From the NCBI GenBank assembly GCA_964646625.1, contig CAZYHC010000017.1, forward strand, positions 22,987 through 86,986: a DNA stretch of 64,000 bases, read 5' to 3'. The DNA comes from DAOULT01 sp964646625 (lineage in GTDB: Bacteria > Chloroflexota > Anaerolineae > CAZYHC01). Each line of letters starts with the position of its first letter. Within the stretch, counting starts at the first letter, position 1. A program made the translations under genes and the position numbers. Shown one piece after another: positions 1 through 10,833 of the stretch. Below the pieces are notes generated by a model. It saw nothing but the letters and a program-made list of their open reading frames with translations. It ran no database searches and was not told where the DNA came from.

Positions 1-1331
1 GCCGCCAACTCATAATTGCGCGCCGTCCAGGCGGCCTCTTCATCGTCGATCAACTTCTGCAATCTGAGCCGCAAGGCTTTGAGATCGGGCGGCAGGCTGT
101 AGATGGCGATGCGCAGCTTGGAGGCGGCCTCGTCAATGAGGTCGATGGCTTTGTCGGGCAGACGACGTTCGGTCACATAACGGTGGGAGAGGCGGGCCGC
201 TGATACCAGGGCCGCGTCTTCATAAACGATGTGATGATGTTCCTCATAGCGATCACGCACTCCGCGCAGCATCTCTATAGTTTCATCTACGGTGGGCTCC
301 TCTACATAGATAGGGGCAAACCGTCGTTCCAGGGCGCTGTCTTGCTCTACGTGCTGGCGATACTCGTCCAGGGTAGTGGCCCCGACACAGCGTAGCTCGC
401 CTCTGGACAGGGCTGGTTTCATCATATTGGAGGCATCGATCGCTCCTGAAGCCGCCCCGGCCCCCACTACAGTGTGTAGTTCGTCGATGAACAGGATGAT
501 CTCGCCCTCCGCGCGTTGTATTTCTTCCAGCGCCGCTTTCAGGCGTTCCTCGAATTCGCCCCGAAAGCGGGTGCCAGCCACCATCGCGCCCAGATCAAGG
601 GAGACCACCCGTTTGCCCATCAGCATCTCAGGCACATCGTTCTCCACGATCCGCTGGGCCAATCCCTCCACGATGGCCGTCTTGCCCACTCCCGCCTCGC
701 CGATGAGCACCGGGTTGTTCTTGGTGCGCCGGATAAGGACCTGGATGACGCGCAATATTTCTGCCTCGCGGCCGATGACCGGGTCAAGCTTCCCCTCTTT
801 GGCCATTTGGGTCAGATCGCGGCTGTACTTTTCCAGGGTGCGGTACCGACTCTCCGCATGAGGATCGGTCACCCGTTGACCACCGCGCACGTCGTTTAAG
901 ATATTGTAGATGCGGTCCCTGGTCACCCCGTAATCGGACAGGATGCGGGCCGAAGGCGTGCCCTTCTCGCTGGCGATGGCCAGAAAGATGTGCTCGGTGG
1001 ATATGTAATCGTCCTTGAGACGGTCAGCTTCCTCAGAGGCCAGGTCTATGATCCGCTTGACACGCGGAGTGATGAACACCTGGCCCATCGCTCCCCCATA
1101 AAAGGGGGTCCTGGGGCTGGCCTTCAGCACATCCGCCACCCTTCTCTTGATGCCCTCCGCGTCAGCCCCCAACCGATCCAATATCTGGAGCACGACCCCA
1201 TCAGGCTGCTCAAGCGAAGCCAGCAGGATATGTTCGGTGTCTACCTGGCTGTGTTTGTAACGTTGTAATATCTCATAAGCGCGCATGGCTGCATCCTGGG
1301 CGCGCTCGGTGAATCGATCAAATCGCATCAT
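1..1331 (-). CDS. clpC: ClpC-type AAA+ unfoldase subunit (partial, C-terminus beyond window)
   Basis: This is the N-terminal 443 codons of a class I Clp ATPase; the rest runs off the left edge. A double Clp_N domain fills about residues 1-145 and begins MRFDRFTERAQDA, closely resembling the ClpB start at 4795. The first AAA+ module follows, with Walker A GEAGVGKT and Walker B FIDELHT. After the DLIDEAASKLR segment the protein enters a short DEEAAWTARNYE region, as in ClpC, rather than the long coiled coil of ClpB. That is why I call it ClpC-like. Family members unfold proteins in the cytosol and feed ClpP. Two ATGs are adjacent at 1331 and 1328; the upstream GAGGT fits either. The ClpC/ClpB choice rests on only the start of the middle region. 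Confidence 0.88.
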   Translation of the reverse strand, partial: MMRFDRFTERAQDAAMRAYEILQRYKHSQVDTEHILLASLEQPDGVVLQILDRLGADAEGIKRRVADVLKASPRTPFYGGAMGQVFITPRVKRIIDLASEEADRLKDDYISTEHIFLAIASEKGTPSARILSDYGVTRDRIYNILNDVRGGQRVTDPHAESRYRTLEKYSRDLTQMAKEGKLDPVIGREAEILRVIQVLIRRTKNNPVLIGEAGVGKTAIVEGLAQRIVENDVPEMLMGKRVVSLDLGAMVAGTRFRGEFEERLKAALEEIQRAEGEIILFIDELHTVVGAGAASGAIDASNMMKPALSRGELRCVGATTLDEYRQHVEQDSALERRFAPIYVEEPTVDETIEMLRGVRDRYEEHHHIVYEDAALVSAARLSHRYVTERRLPDKAIDLIDEAASKLRIAIYSLPPDLKALRLRLQKLIDDEEAAWTARNYELA

Positions 1332-1371
1332 GGTATTTTACCTCGCTTATCTATTTTGCATCTTATAATTG

Positions 1372-1620
1372 CTATCCATTTCCATCTTCAGGATAATAAG
1401 CGCCTACAGAGATAGATACCCCTTCTTTCAACAAAATATCCAGGCTTCTGTCTGCCATCTCCTCGCTTATTCTTATCTCTTCTTCTTCACTAGGTGTTTC
1501 AATCAGAATTAAATATCCTCCATCAGGCACGGGAGCACTGCTGATGATCTTGGCCCCAGGATATTTGACCCGAACTTCCTGGCAAAGCTCTTCTATCAGG
1601 CGCTTTACTTTAGCTTTCAT
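1372..1620 (-). CDS. Small HEPN-partner protein, possible minimal MNT-like antitoxin
   Basis: This is an 82-residue acidic protein whose ATG overlaps the stop of the upstream HEPN gene by 4 bp (ATGA), so the two are translationally coupled. It has an N-terminal helix, a KYPGAKI segment, the strand GGYLILIE, an EEEEIRI helix and a C-terminal strand LLKEGVSISVGAYYPED. The tail resembles the C-terminal part of minimal nucleotidyltransferases of HEPN/MNT pairs, where a helix is followed by a YGV.I strand. The catalytic GS-x10-DxD signature is absent. A second protein with the same pattern sits beside another HEPN gene at 57759-58064. I infer a partner or antitoxin role; biochemical function is unknown. 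Confidence 0.6.
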   Translation of the reverse strand: MKAKVKRLIEELCQEVRVKYPGAKIISSAPVPDGGYLILIETPSEEEEIRISEEMADRSLDILLKEGVSISVGAYYPEDGNG

Positions 1621-1994
1621 CTAACTATCTCCTTCACACACTCTACGAAGTTCCTGGCCTTACGTAACACCCGTTGGGCGACTTTTGGGCCAATCATATT
1701 TGTCGTGTAATCCGCTATACGACGCTTGACCATGACCTCAAGCAGGGCACTTCGGAGAGTATCGGGTAAAATCTTTCTACGTTTAATCAGTTGCTCGGCC
1801 AGACTGGCCTGCACGTAATCATGGCCCCAGTGGCCATCACGGGCCTGGATGCCAAACTTCAGCAAAGCGGCGATGGCGACGTGAAACATAGCGTAGTAAC
1901 AACGGTTGACGCTGGCATTGTAGAAACCATTTTCCAGGCACACCGTCGCCGCCTCGATATTTTCTTCTGCTTTCGCCAGCCAGTGCTCAGCCAT
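1617..1994 (-). CDS. HEPN domain protein, putative RNase toxin
   Basis: This is a 125-residue, mainly helical protein. It begins AEHWLAKAEENIEAA and continues into an RCYYAMFH helix (R31 to H38), the hallmark of the PF05168-like HEPN domains. Members act as RNase toxins or nucleotide-binding partners, usually with an MNT nucleotidyltransferase. Here the downstream overlapping gene encodes only a small protein lacking the MNT catalytic motif. The pair lies between clpB and the ClpC-like gene. SD-like GGAG lies just before the ATG. The R-x6-H spacing is compatible with the HEPN RNase motif, but whether it is the catalytic pair cannot be decided from sequence alone. Confidence 0.75.
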   Translation of the reverse strand: MAEHWLAKAEENIEAATVCLENGFYNASVNRCYYAMFHVAIAALLKFGIQARDGHWGHDYVQASLAEQLIKRRKILPDTLRSALLEVMVKRRIADYTTNMIGPKVAQRVLRKARNFVECVKEIVR

Positions 1995-2120
1995 CTCCTT
2001 TGGCTCTCTTCAATCTTATTATACCTCACTTCTCATTCCAAAGCAAGACTTTCTCGCGCAAATAGATATATTTTTAAAGGTTGATTTTGTCAGGTGGGGC
2101 AAGCAGTCAACGGATTTTGG

Positions 2121-2165
2121 AACGGATTTAACGGATTACATCGCTTAGTATCCGTTAAATCCGTT
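2121..2165. repeat. 16-bp perfect inverted repeat, 13-nt loop
   Basis: The left arm AACGGATTTAACGGAT (2121-2136) is exactly complementary to 2150-2165. Each arm itself contains two AACGGAT-like units. It lies between the clpB stop and the HEPN start. There is no T-run, so it is unlikely to be a simple intrinsic terminator. It looks like a small dispersed palindromic element. Confidence 0.7.
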
Positions 2166-2188
2166 TTTAATCCACTGACCGCTCGTTC

Positions 2189-4795
<2,607 letters not shown>

Positions 4796-4902
4796 GGTCC
4801 TTATCCTTCCTCAATCACGAAGATAATTACAGGGCACAGCTACCCATCATCTATTCTAGATCATGTGTATTAGAATAACGTTTGAGGAAGATTAGAGTTT
4901 TG

Positions 4903-5643
4903 TTAGAAAAAGCCGGCGAGCAACCAATCGGCAATCGCCTGGCCGAAAAGCAGGACAGACAGGCCACCCACTACCAGGTAGGGGCCATAAGGCACGTAGC
5001 TTTTTAGTCCTTTGAGCCTGACTATCAGCAAGGCGATGGCCACAATCCCCCCGATGAAAATGCCGATGACCAAAGCAGAGATGACGTTGGGGAACCCTGA
5101 CACCAGGCCGATGAAGGCGGCCAGTTTCACGTCACCGCCCCCCATCCCGCCGGGATAGGCCAGGGCCACCAGGTAGAAGAAAACGAAGCCAATAGCCCCA
5201 CCGATAAGGGCGCTTTGAACCCCCACTACCTGGCCCAACAGACTGCCTGCCAGGGCCAGGACTATGGCTGGATAGACCACCGCATTGGGGATGATGCGGT
5301 GTTCTACGTCGGTAACAAAAATCAGGATGTAGACGCAGGTATAAGCGGCTACGAAGAAAAAGCGGAGGGAAAAACCGTAGCGTCCCCCCAGAAAGGCGAA
5401 GAGCAGGGCCGTAGCCAGTTCCAGGAGGGGGACACGCAGAGGATAAGGGGCGTGACAATGTTGGCAGCGGCCGCGCAGCAACAGGTAGGCGACAACGGAG
5501 ACCCGGCCCAGCGGATCGCGCTCGCGCTGGCAATAGGGACAAAGGGGGGTGGTAAGTATGGACTGATGTTTGGGCAAGCGGTCAGCGCACAAATTCAGAA
5601 AGGCGCCAACCAGCAAGCCCAGTAAGGCGTAAAGAAGTAGCAT
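4903..5643 (-). CDS. pilD: Type IV prepilin peptidase / leader peptidase (A24A)
   Basis: This is a 246-residue integral membrane aspartic peptidase that cleaves and N-methylates type IV prepilins or pseudopilins. The cytoplasmic zinc loop is present as CPYC (C35, C38) and CQHC (C60, C63). The two catalytic aspartates are in TDVEHR (D112) and GGGDVKL (D171), and about seven hydrophobic segments surround them. The length is normal for the family. The start lies one base after the PIN toxin stop, so it is probably cotranscribed with that toxin-antitoxin pair. No pilin genes are in the window, so the substrates must be encoded elsewhere. Confidence 0.95.
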   Translation of the reverse strand: MLLLYALLGLLVGAFLNLCADRLPKHQSILTTPLCPYCQRERDPLGRVSVVAYLLLRGRCQHCHAPYPLRVPLLELATALLFAFLGGRYGFSLRFFFVAAYTCVYILIFVTDVEHRIIPNAVVYPAIVLALAGSLLGQVVGVQSALIGGAIGFVFFYLVALAYPGGMGGGDVKLAAFIGLVSGFPNVISALVIGIFIGGIVAIALLIVRLKGLKSYVPYGPYLVVGGLSVLLFGQAIADWLLAGFF

Positions 5644-5644
5644 G

Positions 5645-6088
5645 TCAGGGTAGCGGCTCCAAAGCTATCTCCCCAAAGCGGCGGAAGTCATCAAGGTTGT
5701 AAGTCAGCAGACGAGTAACTCCATAAGTCAGCATGGTAGCAACGATGTTGGCATCGTGAACCTGTTTGCCACGCACCTGATAATGGTGCACCAAAGCAAA
5801 CAAGCGGGCAACCGTTTCCTCCGTCTCTTCCAGCCAAGTCAACGTAGGGAGTATTGCCTTCAACACATCTAACGCCTCTTCAGGGGCAAAACGCTGCTTA
5901 AAGATGTCCCCGCGAGTGAGCACCACCAGGTATTCTCGCGCAATCTGGGGCGTAATGCAGAGGGTAACGCCCTGGCGGTGAAGCGCTGCCAGCCATTGCC
6001 GGGCTTCCTGGTAATGCGGGTTGCTATCAACAGTGCCGTAGACCAGCACATTGGTATCTACCATGACGCGGTCAGCGCCCGTCGTCAT
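5645..6088 (-). CDS. PIN-domain toxin ribonuclease (VapC-like)
   Basis: This is a 147-residue PIN endoribonuclease. The N-terminus VMVDTNVLVYG holds the first metal-binding Asp (D11). QIAREYLVVL contains a mid-protein acidic residue, and KQVHDANIVATM and LLTYNLDDF supply the remaining acidic cluster. I chose the ATG at 6088 because GAGGAG precedes it with about 7 nt spacing; an in-frame ATG at 6136 would lie deeper in the antitoxin. It overlaps the upstream 79-residue antitoxin-like gene by 17 bp and ends one base before the prepilin peptidase start. VapC-type toxins cut tRNA or rRNA; the target here is unknown. Confidence 0.88.
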   Translation of the reverse strand: MTTGADRVMVDTNVLVYGTVDSNPHYQEARQWLAALHRQGVTLCITPQIAREYLVVLTRGDIFKQRFAPEEALDVLKAILPTLTWLEETEETVARLFALVHHYQVRGKQVHDANIVATMLTYGVTRLLTYNLDDFRRFGEIALEPLP

Positions 6089-6311
6089 CGTAGATCTCCT
6101 CACGCCGCAACTTGCCGCCCAGATACCGTCCGCCATGCAGCACAGGCCAGGTCAACGGAGATGGCCGGGCTGTTTCCTCTCCGGACTGAACGGGGGAATA
6201 CAACACGATCACCTCTACTTCCCCTTCCGGCAATCCCGCAGGCCCATCCAGGATTTCCAGCCGCCCATCCGAACCGATGCGCCCTTTGAGTTTGATAGCC
6301 TGTAGCGCCAT
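6072..6311 (-). CDS. Putative antitoxin of the PIN toxin
   Basis: This 79-residue protein starts with a short beta-rich region (ALQAIKLKGRIGSDGRLEIL) and a PAGLPEGEVEVIVLYS segment. That pattern is typical of small antitoxins with an AbrB/DUF104-like N-terminus followed by a flexible tail. The tail HGGRYLGGKLRREEIYDDD is charged and may wrap the toxin. The gene overlaps the start of the PIN gene, a classical toxin-antitoxin arrangement with the antitoxin first. The fold assignment is tentative, while the pairing is well supported by position. Confidence 0.75.
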   Translation of the reverse strand: MALQAIKLKGRIGSDGRLEILDGPAGLPEGEVEVIVLYSPVQSGEETARPSPLTWPVLHGGRYLGGKLRREEIYDDDGR

Positions 6312-6357
6312 AAGTTCGCCTCCTCCGAAAAGGCTTCACTCATAGTATACCAGATTC

Positions 6358-7632
6358 CTACCCCTTCGGCAACCTGTCTGGCAAAACCGGTACTTCCTCT
6401 TCTTCCTCCATTTCCAGCTTCTTTTGTCGGCGGCGCCAGAATAAGAGGGGCACAGTCTGTAGAACGAGCAGGGTCATTATACAGGAGCCGCCCCATAAGC
6501 CTATCCAGGCCCCGCTGTTCTCTAGGAAGGTCAGCCACTTGTTGGGCAGGGGCAGGCTGGCCCGCCATTCGTCCTCCAGTTGTTTGAGGGTGACGCCCAG
6601 CGCCCGTTCGACCCCACGCTGGCAGGTGGCTCCCAGGCCGTAGGCGGCGACGAGCCGGGATAATCCTTCCCGACCGTAGTGCTGGCGGACAAAGCGCACC
6701 ACGCTGGCGCTCTGGGCGTAAGCAAGAGTGGCCTGCTGAGAATCGAGGGGGAAGGGGGCACACAAGGTTTCGAGGGGAAGCAGGCCGTTCCGGGCGAGGG
6801 CCGCTTTAAGGGCGGCCTCTCGCTGGGGGGTGGGTAACTCCTCGTTGAGCACGGCCAGCCCTTCGTCCAGCCAGGGCGGCACGTAGTCCGGCGCCACCTG
6901 ATGGACGACCAGATGGCTGATCTCATGAGGGATGACGCGCTGCATCTCAGTGACGCTGTCCTGGTCGGGAGAGATGGCTACCAGGAAAGTGGACAGCCTG
7001 GGAAAAGCCTGCCCTGCCACCCATTCCCGTCCGCCCGGATGCAAAGCTCCGTGCAGGTCATCCAGGTTGGCGTAGAGGTAAATTTTGAGGGGAGCCTGCA
7101 TCTCGCCTTCCAACCCGATCTCGGCGCTGAGGCGCTCCCTGGCCTGTTTAGCCACTTCCAGAACCTTGCGGCCAAAAGCTTCTGTGCCCCTGTACCAGGT
7201 CACGATGATGCCCGCCTCCATCAAAGGGGCGTGCCAGGAGAAACGGTCGTCGTCGTAGGCGAAGGTTACTGCTTCGGTGGTCAACTGCTGGCCGGCCGCA
7301 TCGGTGATGGTCCAACGATAGGTAATCTCGGTGAAAGGCCAGATATAAGAGCGCCGCAGGTCGTGGACGTGCTGGACGGAGACGTGTGACCCGGCCGCGA
7401 AATCGGGGCGGACGGTGAAAGGTCTGGGCTGCCCCGCAACCTGATAGGATAAAACAACCTCTGTTATCTCGTTACGGCCCGTCGCCTCCAGGTAAAAGTC
7501 GATCTCCTGGGCGAACTGATAACGGTGCTCGTTGACCAGGACGACGGCATCTCCCTGAGCCGAAACAGGTCGAATGGCGAGAAAAAACAGGCAGAACAGG
7601 AGTAAATAAACTACTTTGCCAGGCTGGTTCAC
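6358..7632 (-). CDS. Exported, membrane-anchored gluzincin metallopeptidase-like protein
   Basis: This 424-residue protein has an N-terminal signal peptide (VVYLLLFCLFFLAI, cleavage near VSA-QG), then a beta-rich domain with two TFAYDDD/YRWTI-type repeats. A peptidase region follows with HEISH near residue 235 and the downstream glutamate in WLDEGLA, the HExxH...E zinc ligand pattern of gluzincins (peptidase MA superfamily). A C-terminal hydrophobic segment (IGLWGGSCIMTLLVLQTVPLL) precedes a basic RRRQKK stop-transfer stretch and an acidic tail. It would sit outside the membrane with a C-terminal anchor. The substrate is unknown. It ends 46 bp before the antitoxin gene and is probably in the same transcriptional direction set. 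Confidence 0.85.
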   Translation of the reverse strand: MNQPGKVVYLLLFCLFFLAIRPVSAQGDAVVLVNEHRYQFAQEIDFYLEATGRNEITEVVLSYQVAGQPRPFTVRPDFAAGSHVSVQHVHDLRRSYIWPFTEITYRWTITDAAGQQLTTEAVTFAYDDDRFSWHAPLMEAGIIVTWYRGTEAFGRKVLEVAKQARERLSAEIGLEGEMQAPLKIYLYANLDDLHGALHPGGREWVAGQAFPRLSTFLVAISPDQDSVTEMQRVIPHEISHLVVHQVAPDYVPPWLDEGLAVLNEELPTPQREAALKAALARNGLLPLETLCAPFPLDSQQATLAYAQSASVVRFVRQHYGREGLSRLVAAYGLGATCQRGVERALGVTLKQLEDEWRASLPLPNKWLTFLENSGAWIGLWGGSCIMTLLVLQTVPLLFWRRRQKKLEMEEEEEVPVLPDRLPKG

Positions 7633-7689
7633 CGTTTCTGCTCCTTCTCTATTGGATGACGACAGGGGGGTTAAATTCGCCCCCTGGCT

Positions 7690-9270
7690 TTACCCCTCCT
7701 GGGAGCGCGCGTAAAGCAAAACGGAAGCCTTGTAACGGTAGCCCGGCCTATTCATAAGGCGCTCCCGTAGCTCCCGGTAAAGCTCGTCCTGCTCAACGTA
7801 GCCGGTGGCGCGCGCCAGGGTATAGTTTTCTTCGAGGGTAGCCCGCACCCTGGCCAGCGGATTTTCTTCAGTAGAACGGTCGCGCTCCAGGTTGATGAGC
7901 CACACGCGCCGCGGTTTGGTCTGGCGCAAATATCGCTCTATCTCCTCCAGCCCAAGACCGGGCACAAACAACTGGCGGTGGGTGCCCACCATGAGTAGAG
8001 TGTCGGCGTAGTTCAGCCGACGGTGGTAGTGGTCGAAAGGGATGGATGGATCGCACACGATCACGTCGCCCGGCTGATAGTCGGCTCCCACGGCCTGAAC
8101 CATCTCCCTGGTGGGCACCAGGTATAGAGGGTTGAGAAACTGCCGGTCGGCGTAGTGATTCCACAAAGCAAAGGCCCGGGTCGCGGTGATCAAAACCAGG
8201 GCGGCTGCCAGCCAGCTGGGCCTGGTCCGCAGCCTCAGCACTCCGGCGGCCACCAGCAGACAGAAGAAGGGAGCTATGAACAGGGTGCGGCTGCCCAGGG
8301 TGATGAAAGACAGGTTGGGAAACAGCCAACCGCTGATAATGAAGACGTTGTAGAGCATCGGCACGACGATCAACAGGGCCAGCCACAGCGCGACCCGGAA
8401 CCGACGCCTGGCGCAAACCACCACCCCCAAAACGAAGAGGGCCGCGATCAACAGTAAGCCCGCGACAGCGGCCGGATGCCAGGGAAAGATGGTTTCGCCC
8501 ATGCTCAGCGAATACAGGATGTAAGAGGTCTTGACCGCCAGGCCCTTGAGCCCCAGGGCCAGATCGGCCGGCCCTCCGGCGATGCGCCGCCCCTGGGTGA
8601 CAGTCATGGGCAGCCAGAAGACCAGCGACAGCCCAAGACCCAACTGGGCCGCCACCCAGCGCCACAGTTGAGGCCGATATCGTCGCCAGTTCAGCAGCCA
8701 GAAAAGGTTCTGGGCCAGAAGCAGCGAGGGCACGAAATAGTCGGTGTAAAGCACCAGGAGGCTGGAAACGAAGTAAGCCAGCCAGTAAAGGAGCCTGGGA
8801 CGGTGCAAAATCCACCAGAAAAAGAGACAGGACGACAACCCCGCCAACACGGTCAAGGGGTAGGCCCGTACCATCCGCCCAAACAGCACGTAGGCCGGCG
8901 AGATGACCAGCAGGTAGGTAGCCAACAGGCCCCACCACTCGTTTCCCAGAGTGCGCCCCAGGGCGAAAAGCAAAGCCAGAGAAAGGACGCAAAACGTGAC
9001 CGACAACAGTCGCAGGCTGAAATCGCTGTCACCGAGTAGCAGCGTCCAGCCGTGCAGCAGCAGATAGTAGAGAGGCGGGCGGCCCTCCAGAGCGGCCACG
9101 GCCTGTAACACGCCGCCCCAGTCATCCCGGCTGACCACGTAGACCGTGACCTCCTCGTCTATCCATAGACTTTTGCCCTCCAGGCCCCACACCTGCAATA
9201 GAGTGCCCAACAGAATAACCGCTATCAGGGCCAGGTGGACAGGGCTGAGCAGCGTGCGGGATGCTCTCAA
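7690..9270 (-). CDS. GT39/ArnT-like membrane glycosyltransferase 1
   Basis: This 526-residue polytopic protein carries the GT-C signature near the N-terminus: a first membrane helix followed by SLWIDEEVTVYV, whose Asp is the expected catalytic acid of polyprenyl-phosphate-sugar transferases (PMT/ArnT/GT39 superfamily). RPPLYYLLLHGW is the conserved PPLYY-type lumenal motif. About ten hydrophobic segments follow, then a soluble C-terminal domain with VGADYQPGDVIVC. It probably transfers sugar from a polyprenyl-phosphate donor to protein or glycan outside the membrane. The start overlaps the stop of the paralogue at 9267-10823 by 4 bp, so the two are translationally coupled and may act as a pair. 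Confidence 0.88.
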   Translation of the reverse strand: MRASRTLLSPVHLALIAVILLGTLLQVWGLEGKSLWIDEEVTVYVVSRDDWGGVLQAVAALEGRPPLYYLLLHGWTLLLGDSDFSLRLLSVTFCVLSLALLFALGRTLGNEWWGLLATYLLVISPAYVLFGRMVRAYPLTVLAGLSSCLFFWWILHRPRLLYWLAYFVSSLLVLYTDYFVPSLLLAQNLFWLLNWRRYRPQLWRWVAAQLGLGLSLVFWLPMTVTQGRRIAGGPADLALGLKGLAVKTSYILYSLSMGETIFPWHPAAVAGLLLIAALFVLGVVVCARRRFRVALWLALLIVVPMLYNVFIISGWLFPNLSFITLGSRTLFIAPFFCLLVAAGVLRLRTRPSWLAAALVLITATRAFALWNHYADRQFLNPLYLVPTREMVQAVGADYQPGDVIVCDPSIPFDHYHRRLNYADTLLMVGTHRQLFVPGLGLEEIERYLRQTKPRRVWLINLERDRSTEENPLARVRATLEENYTLARATGYVEQDELYRELRERLMNRPGYRYKASVLLYARSQEG

Positions 9271-10823
9271 CGGCCTCCTCCTTCAGTCTGAGGTCGAACG
9301 TACCTGTGCACCGCGATCTTGTAACGGTAGGCCGGGCGGCGCAGCAGTTTTTCTTTGACCTGCTGGTAAGTTTCGTCCTGTTCGGCGTAACCCCGTTCCA
9401 GGTCCAGGCGATAATGCTCACCCAGCCAGTCGAAAAGCTTGGTCGGCGTGCTGGCCCGCGTGCCGTCACGGCCTAAAGTCACCAGCCAGACCCGATCGTT
9501 GCCGTGCCTTTCGAGGTAGGCGATGGCCTTCTCGGGAGAGACGATGAACAACGGCGGCGTGCCACAGCCCAGTTGGGGGCAATAGTAGTCTATCCCGCTG
9601 TCTTCATCGCAGAAGATGACGTCTCCCGGACGGCCCTCCGCGGCCAGCAGCGCCGCGATTTCCCGCGAGGGCATGACGTAAACGGGGTTGACGAAATGCT
9701 GGTCCCGGTAGTAATTTGTCAGTGGGAAGAGCAGGGCCAGGGTGACCGCCAGAAGCAGACCCCCCCGCACCGCCGCCCGCTCGAAACCGGCCACGCCCCA
9801 GGCCACCACCAGCACGAAAAAGGGAAAAGCGAACATCGTGCGGCTGGGGATGCTGATGAAAGGGGTGCTGACCGAGATGAAAGTGACGATCAAAGCCGTG
9901 CCCACAAGCGGCAGGACAATGCAAAGCCCCAGGAAAAGCGCCTTTTCCGGCTCTTTTCGCACCAGCCGGTAGCCGCCCCACAGGAAAAGGGCCAGTACCA
10001 ACAGTGCTCCGGCTAACCCGGCCAGTTCCCAGGGGAAAATGGTCTCCCCGGCGGCAAAGGCGTAGGCCGGGAAGGCGATCTTAAGCACGTAGCCTTTCAG
10101 CCCGCCCGCCAGTTCAGCCTGGCGGGCGCGGCTGATGCGTGCGGCCTGGCTCAGCACCACGCTCAGCCAGGGCAGATAGGCTACAGCCACGAGGATCTGC
10201 GCGATGAGCCAGCGCCCCCACAGGGCACGATATTTCCGCCAACGCAAGACCAGGAAAAGGTTCTGGGCTGCGAGCAGCGAAACCGGCGGGTAGTCGGTGT
10301 AGATCAGCGCTGTCGAAGCCAGGAAGTAAGCGGCCCAATCCCACTTCGCCCCGTTGCGCAAAAGCCGCCCGAAAAAGTAACAGGATGCCAGCCCCAAAAG
10401 CAAAGTTAGCGGGTAATAGCGGGCCATGCGACCGTACAGCACGAAAAAGGGCGAGAGGGCCATCAAATAAGCGGCCACCAGCCCCCAGCGCCCCACGCCG
10501 AGCAAGCGGCCCAGCCGGTACACCAGCGCCAGGGATAGTACGCCACAGACCACTGAGGGGAAACGCAAGCTAAACTCGTTAGCGCCAGCCCAGCGCACCC
10601 AGAAGTGGAGCAGGAAGAGGTAAAGGGGAGGGTGCAGGTCCACTTTAAACACCTCGTCCATGATGTAGGAGAGGCTTCCCAGGGCCCAACGCAGGCTGTA
10701 AAACTCGTCCACCCAGAAGCTTTTGGCCGCCAGTTGCCAGAAAAGCAGCCCCGCGCCCAGCAAGAGGACGACGACGGCCCACCTCCTGCCGGTTTTCGCG
10801 TTCATCTGCTCCATCGTTTTCAT
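9267..10823 (-). CDS. GT39/ArnT-like membrane glycosyltransferase 2
   Basis: This 518-residue paralogue of the downstream gene has the same architecture. The catalytic-type SFWVDEFYSLRWA follows the first membrane helix, then DLHPPLYLFLLHFW, many hydrophobic helices and a C-terminal soluble part with EGRPGDVIFCDEDSG and RPAYRYK, shared almost verbatim with the neighbour (RPGYRYK). The two clearly arose by duplication. The ATG at 10823 is preceded by GAGAGGTAAGGG. The upstream gene is a GT2 of the dolichol-phosphate-mannose-synthase type that could make the lipid-linked donor. I infer a three-gene module that makes and uses polyprenyl-phosphate sugar. Confidence 0.88.
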   Translation of the reverse strand: MKTMEQMNAKTGRRWAVVVLLLGAGLLFWQLAAKSFWVDEFYSLRWALGSLSYIMDEVFKVDLHPPLYLFLLHFWVRWAGANEFSLRFPSVVCGVLSLALVYRLGRLLGVGRWGLVAAYLMALSPFFVLYGRMARYYPLTLLLGLASCYFFGRLLRNGAKWDWAAYFLASTALIYTDYPPVSLLAAQNLFLVLRWRKYRALWGRWLIAQILVAVAYLPWLSVVLSQAARISRARQAELAGGLKGYVLKIAFPAYAFAAGETIFPWELAGLAGALLVLALFLWGGYRLVRKEPEKALFLGLCIVLPLVGTALIVTFISVSTPFISIPSRTMFAFPFFVLVVAWGVAGFERAAVRGGLLLAVTLALLFPLTNYYRDQHFVNPVYVMPSREIAALLAAEGRPGDVIFCDEDSGIDYYCPQLGCGTPPLFIVSPEKAIAYLERHGNDRVWLVTLGRDGTRASTPTKLFDWLGEHYRLDLERGYAEQDETYQQVKEKLLRRPAYRYKIAVHRYVRPQTEGGGR

Positions 10824-10833
10824 CCCTTACCTC

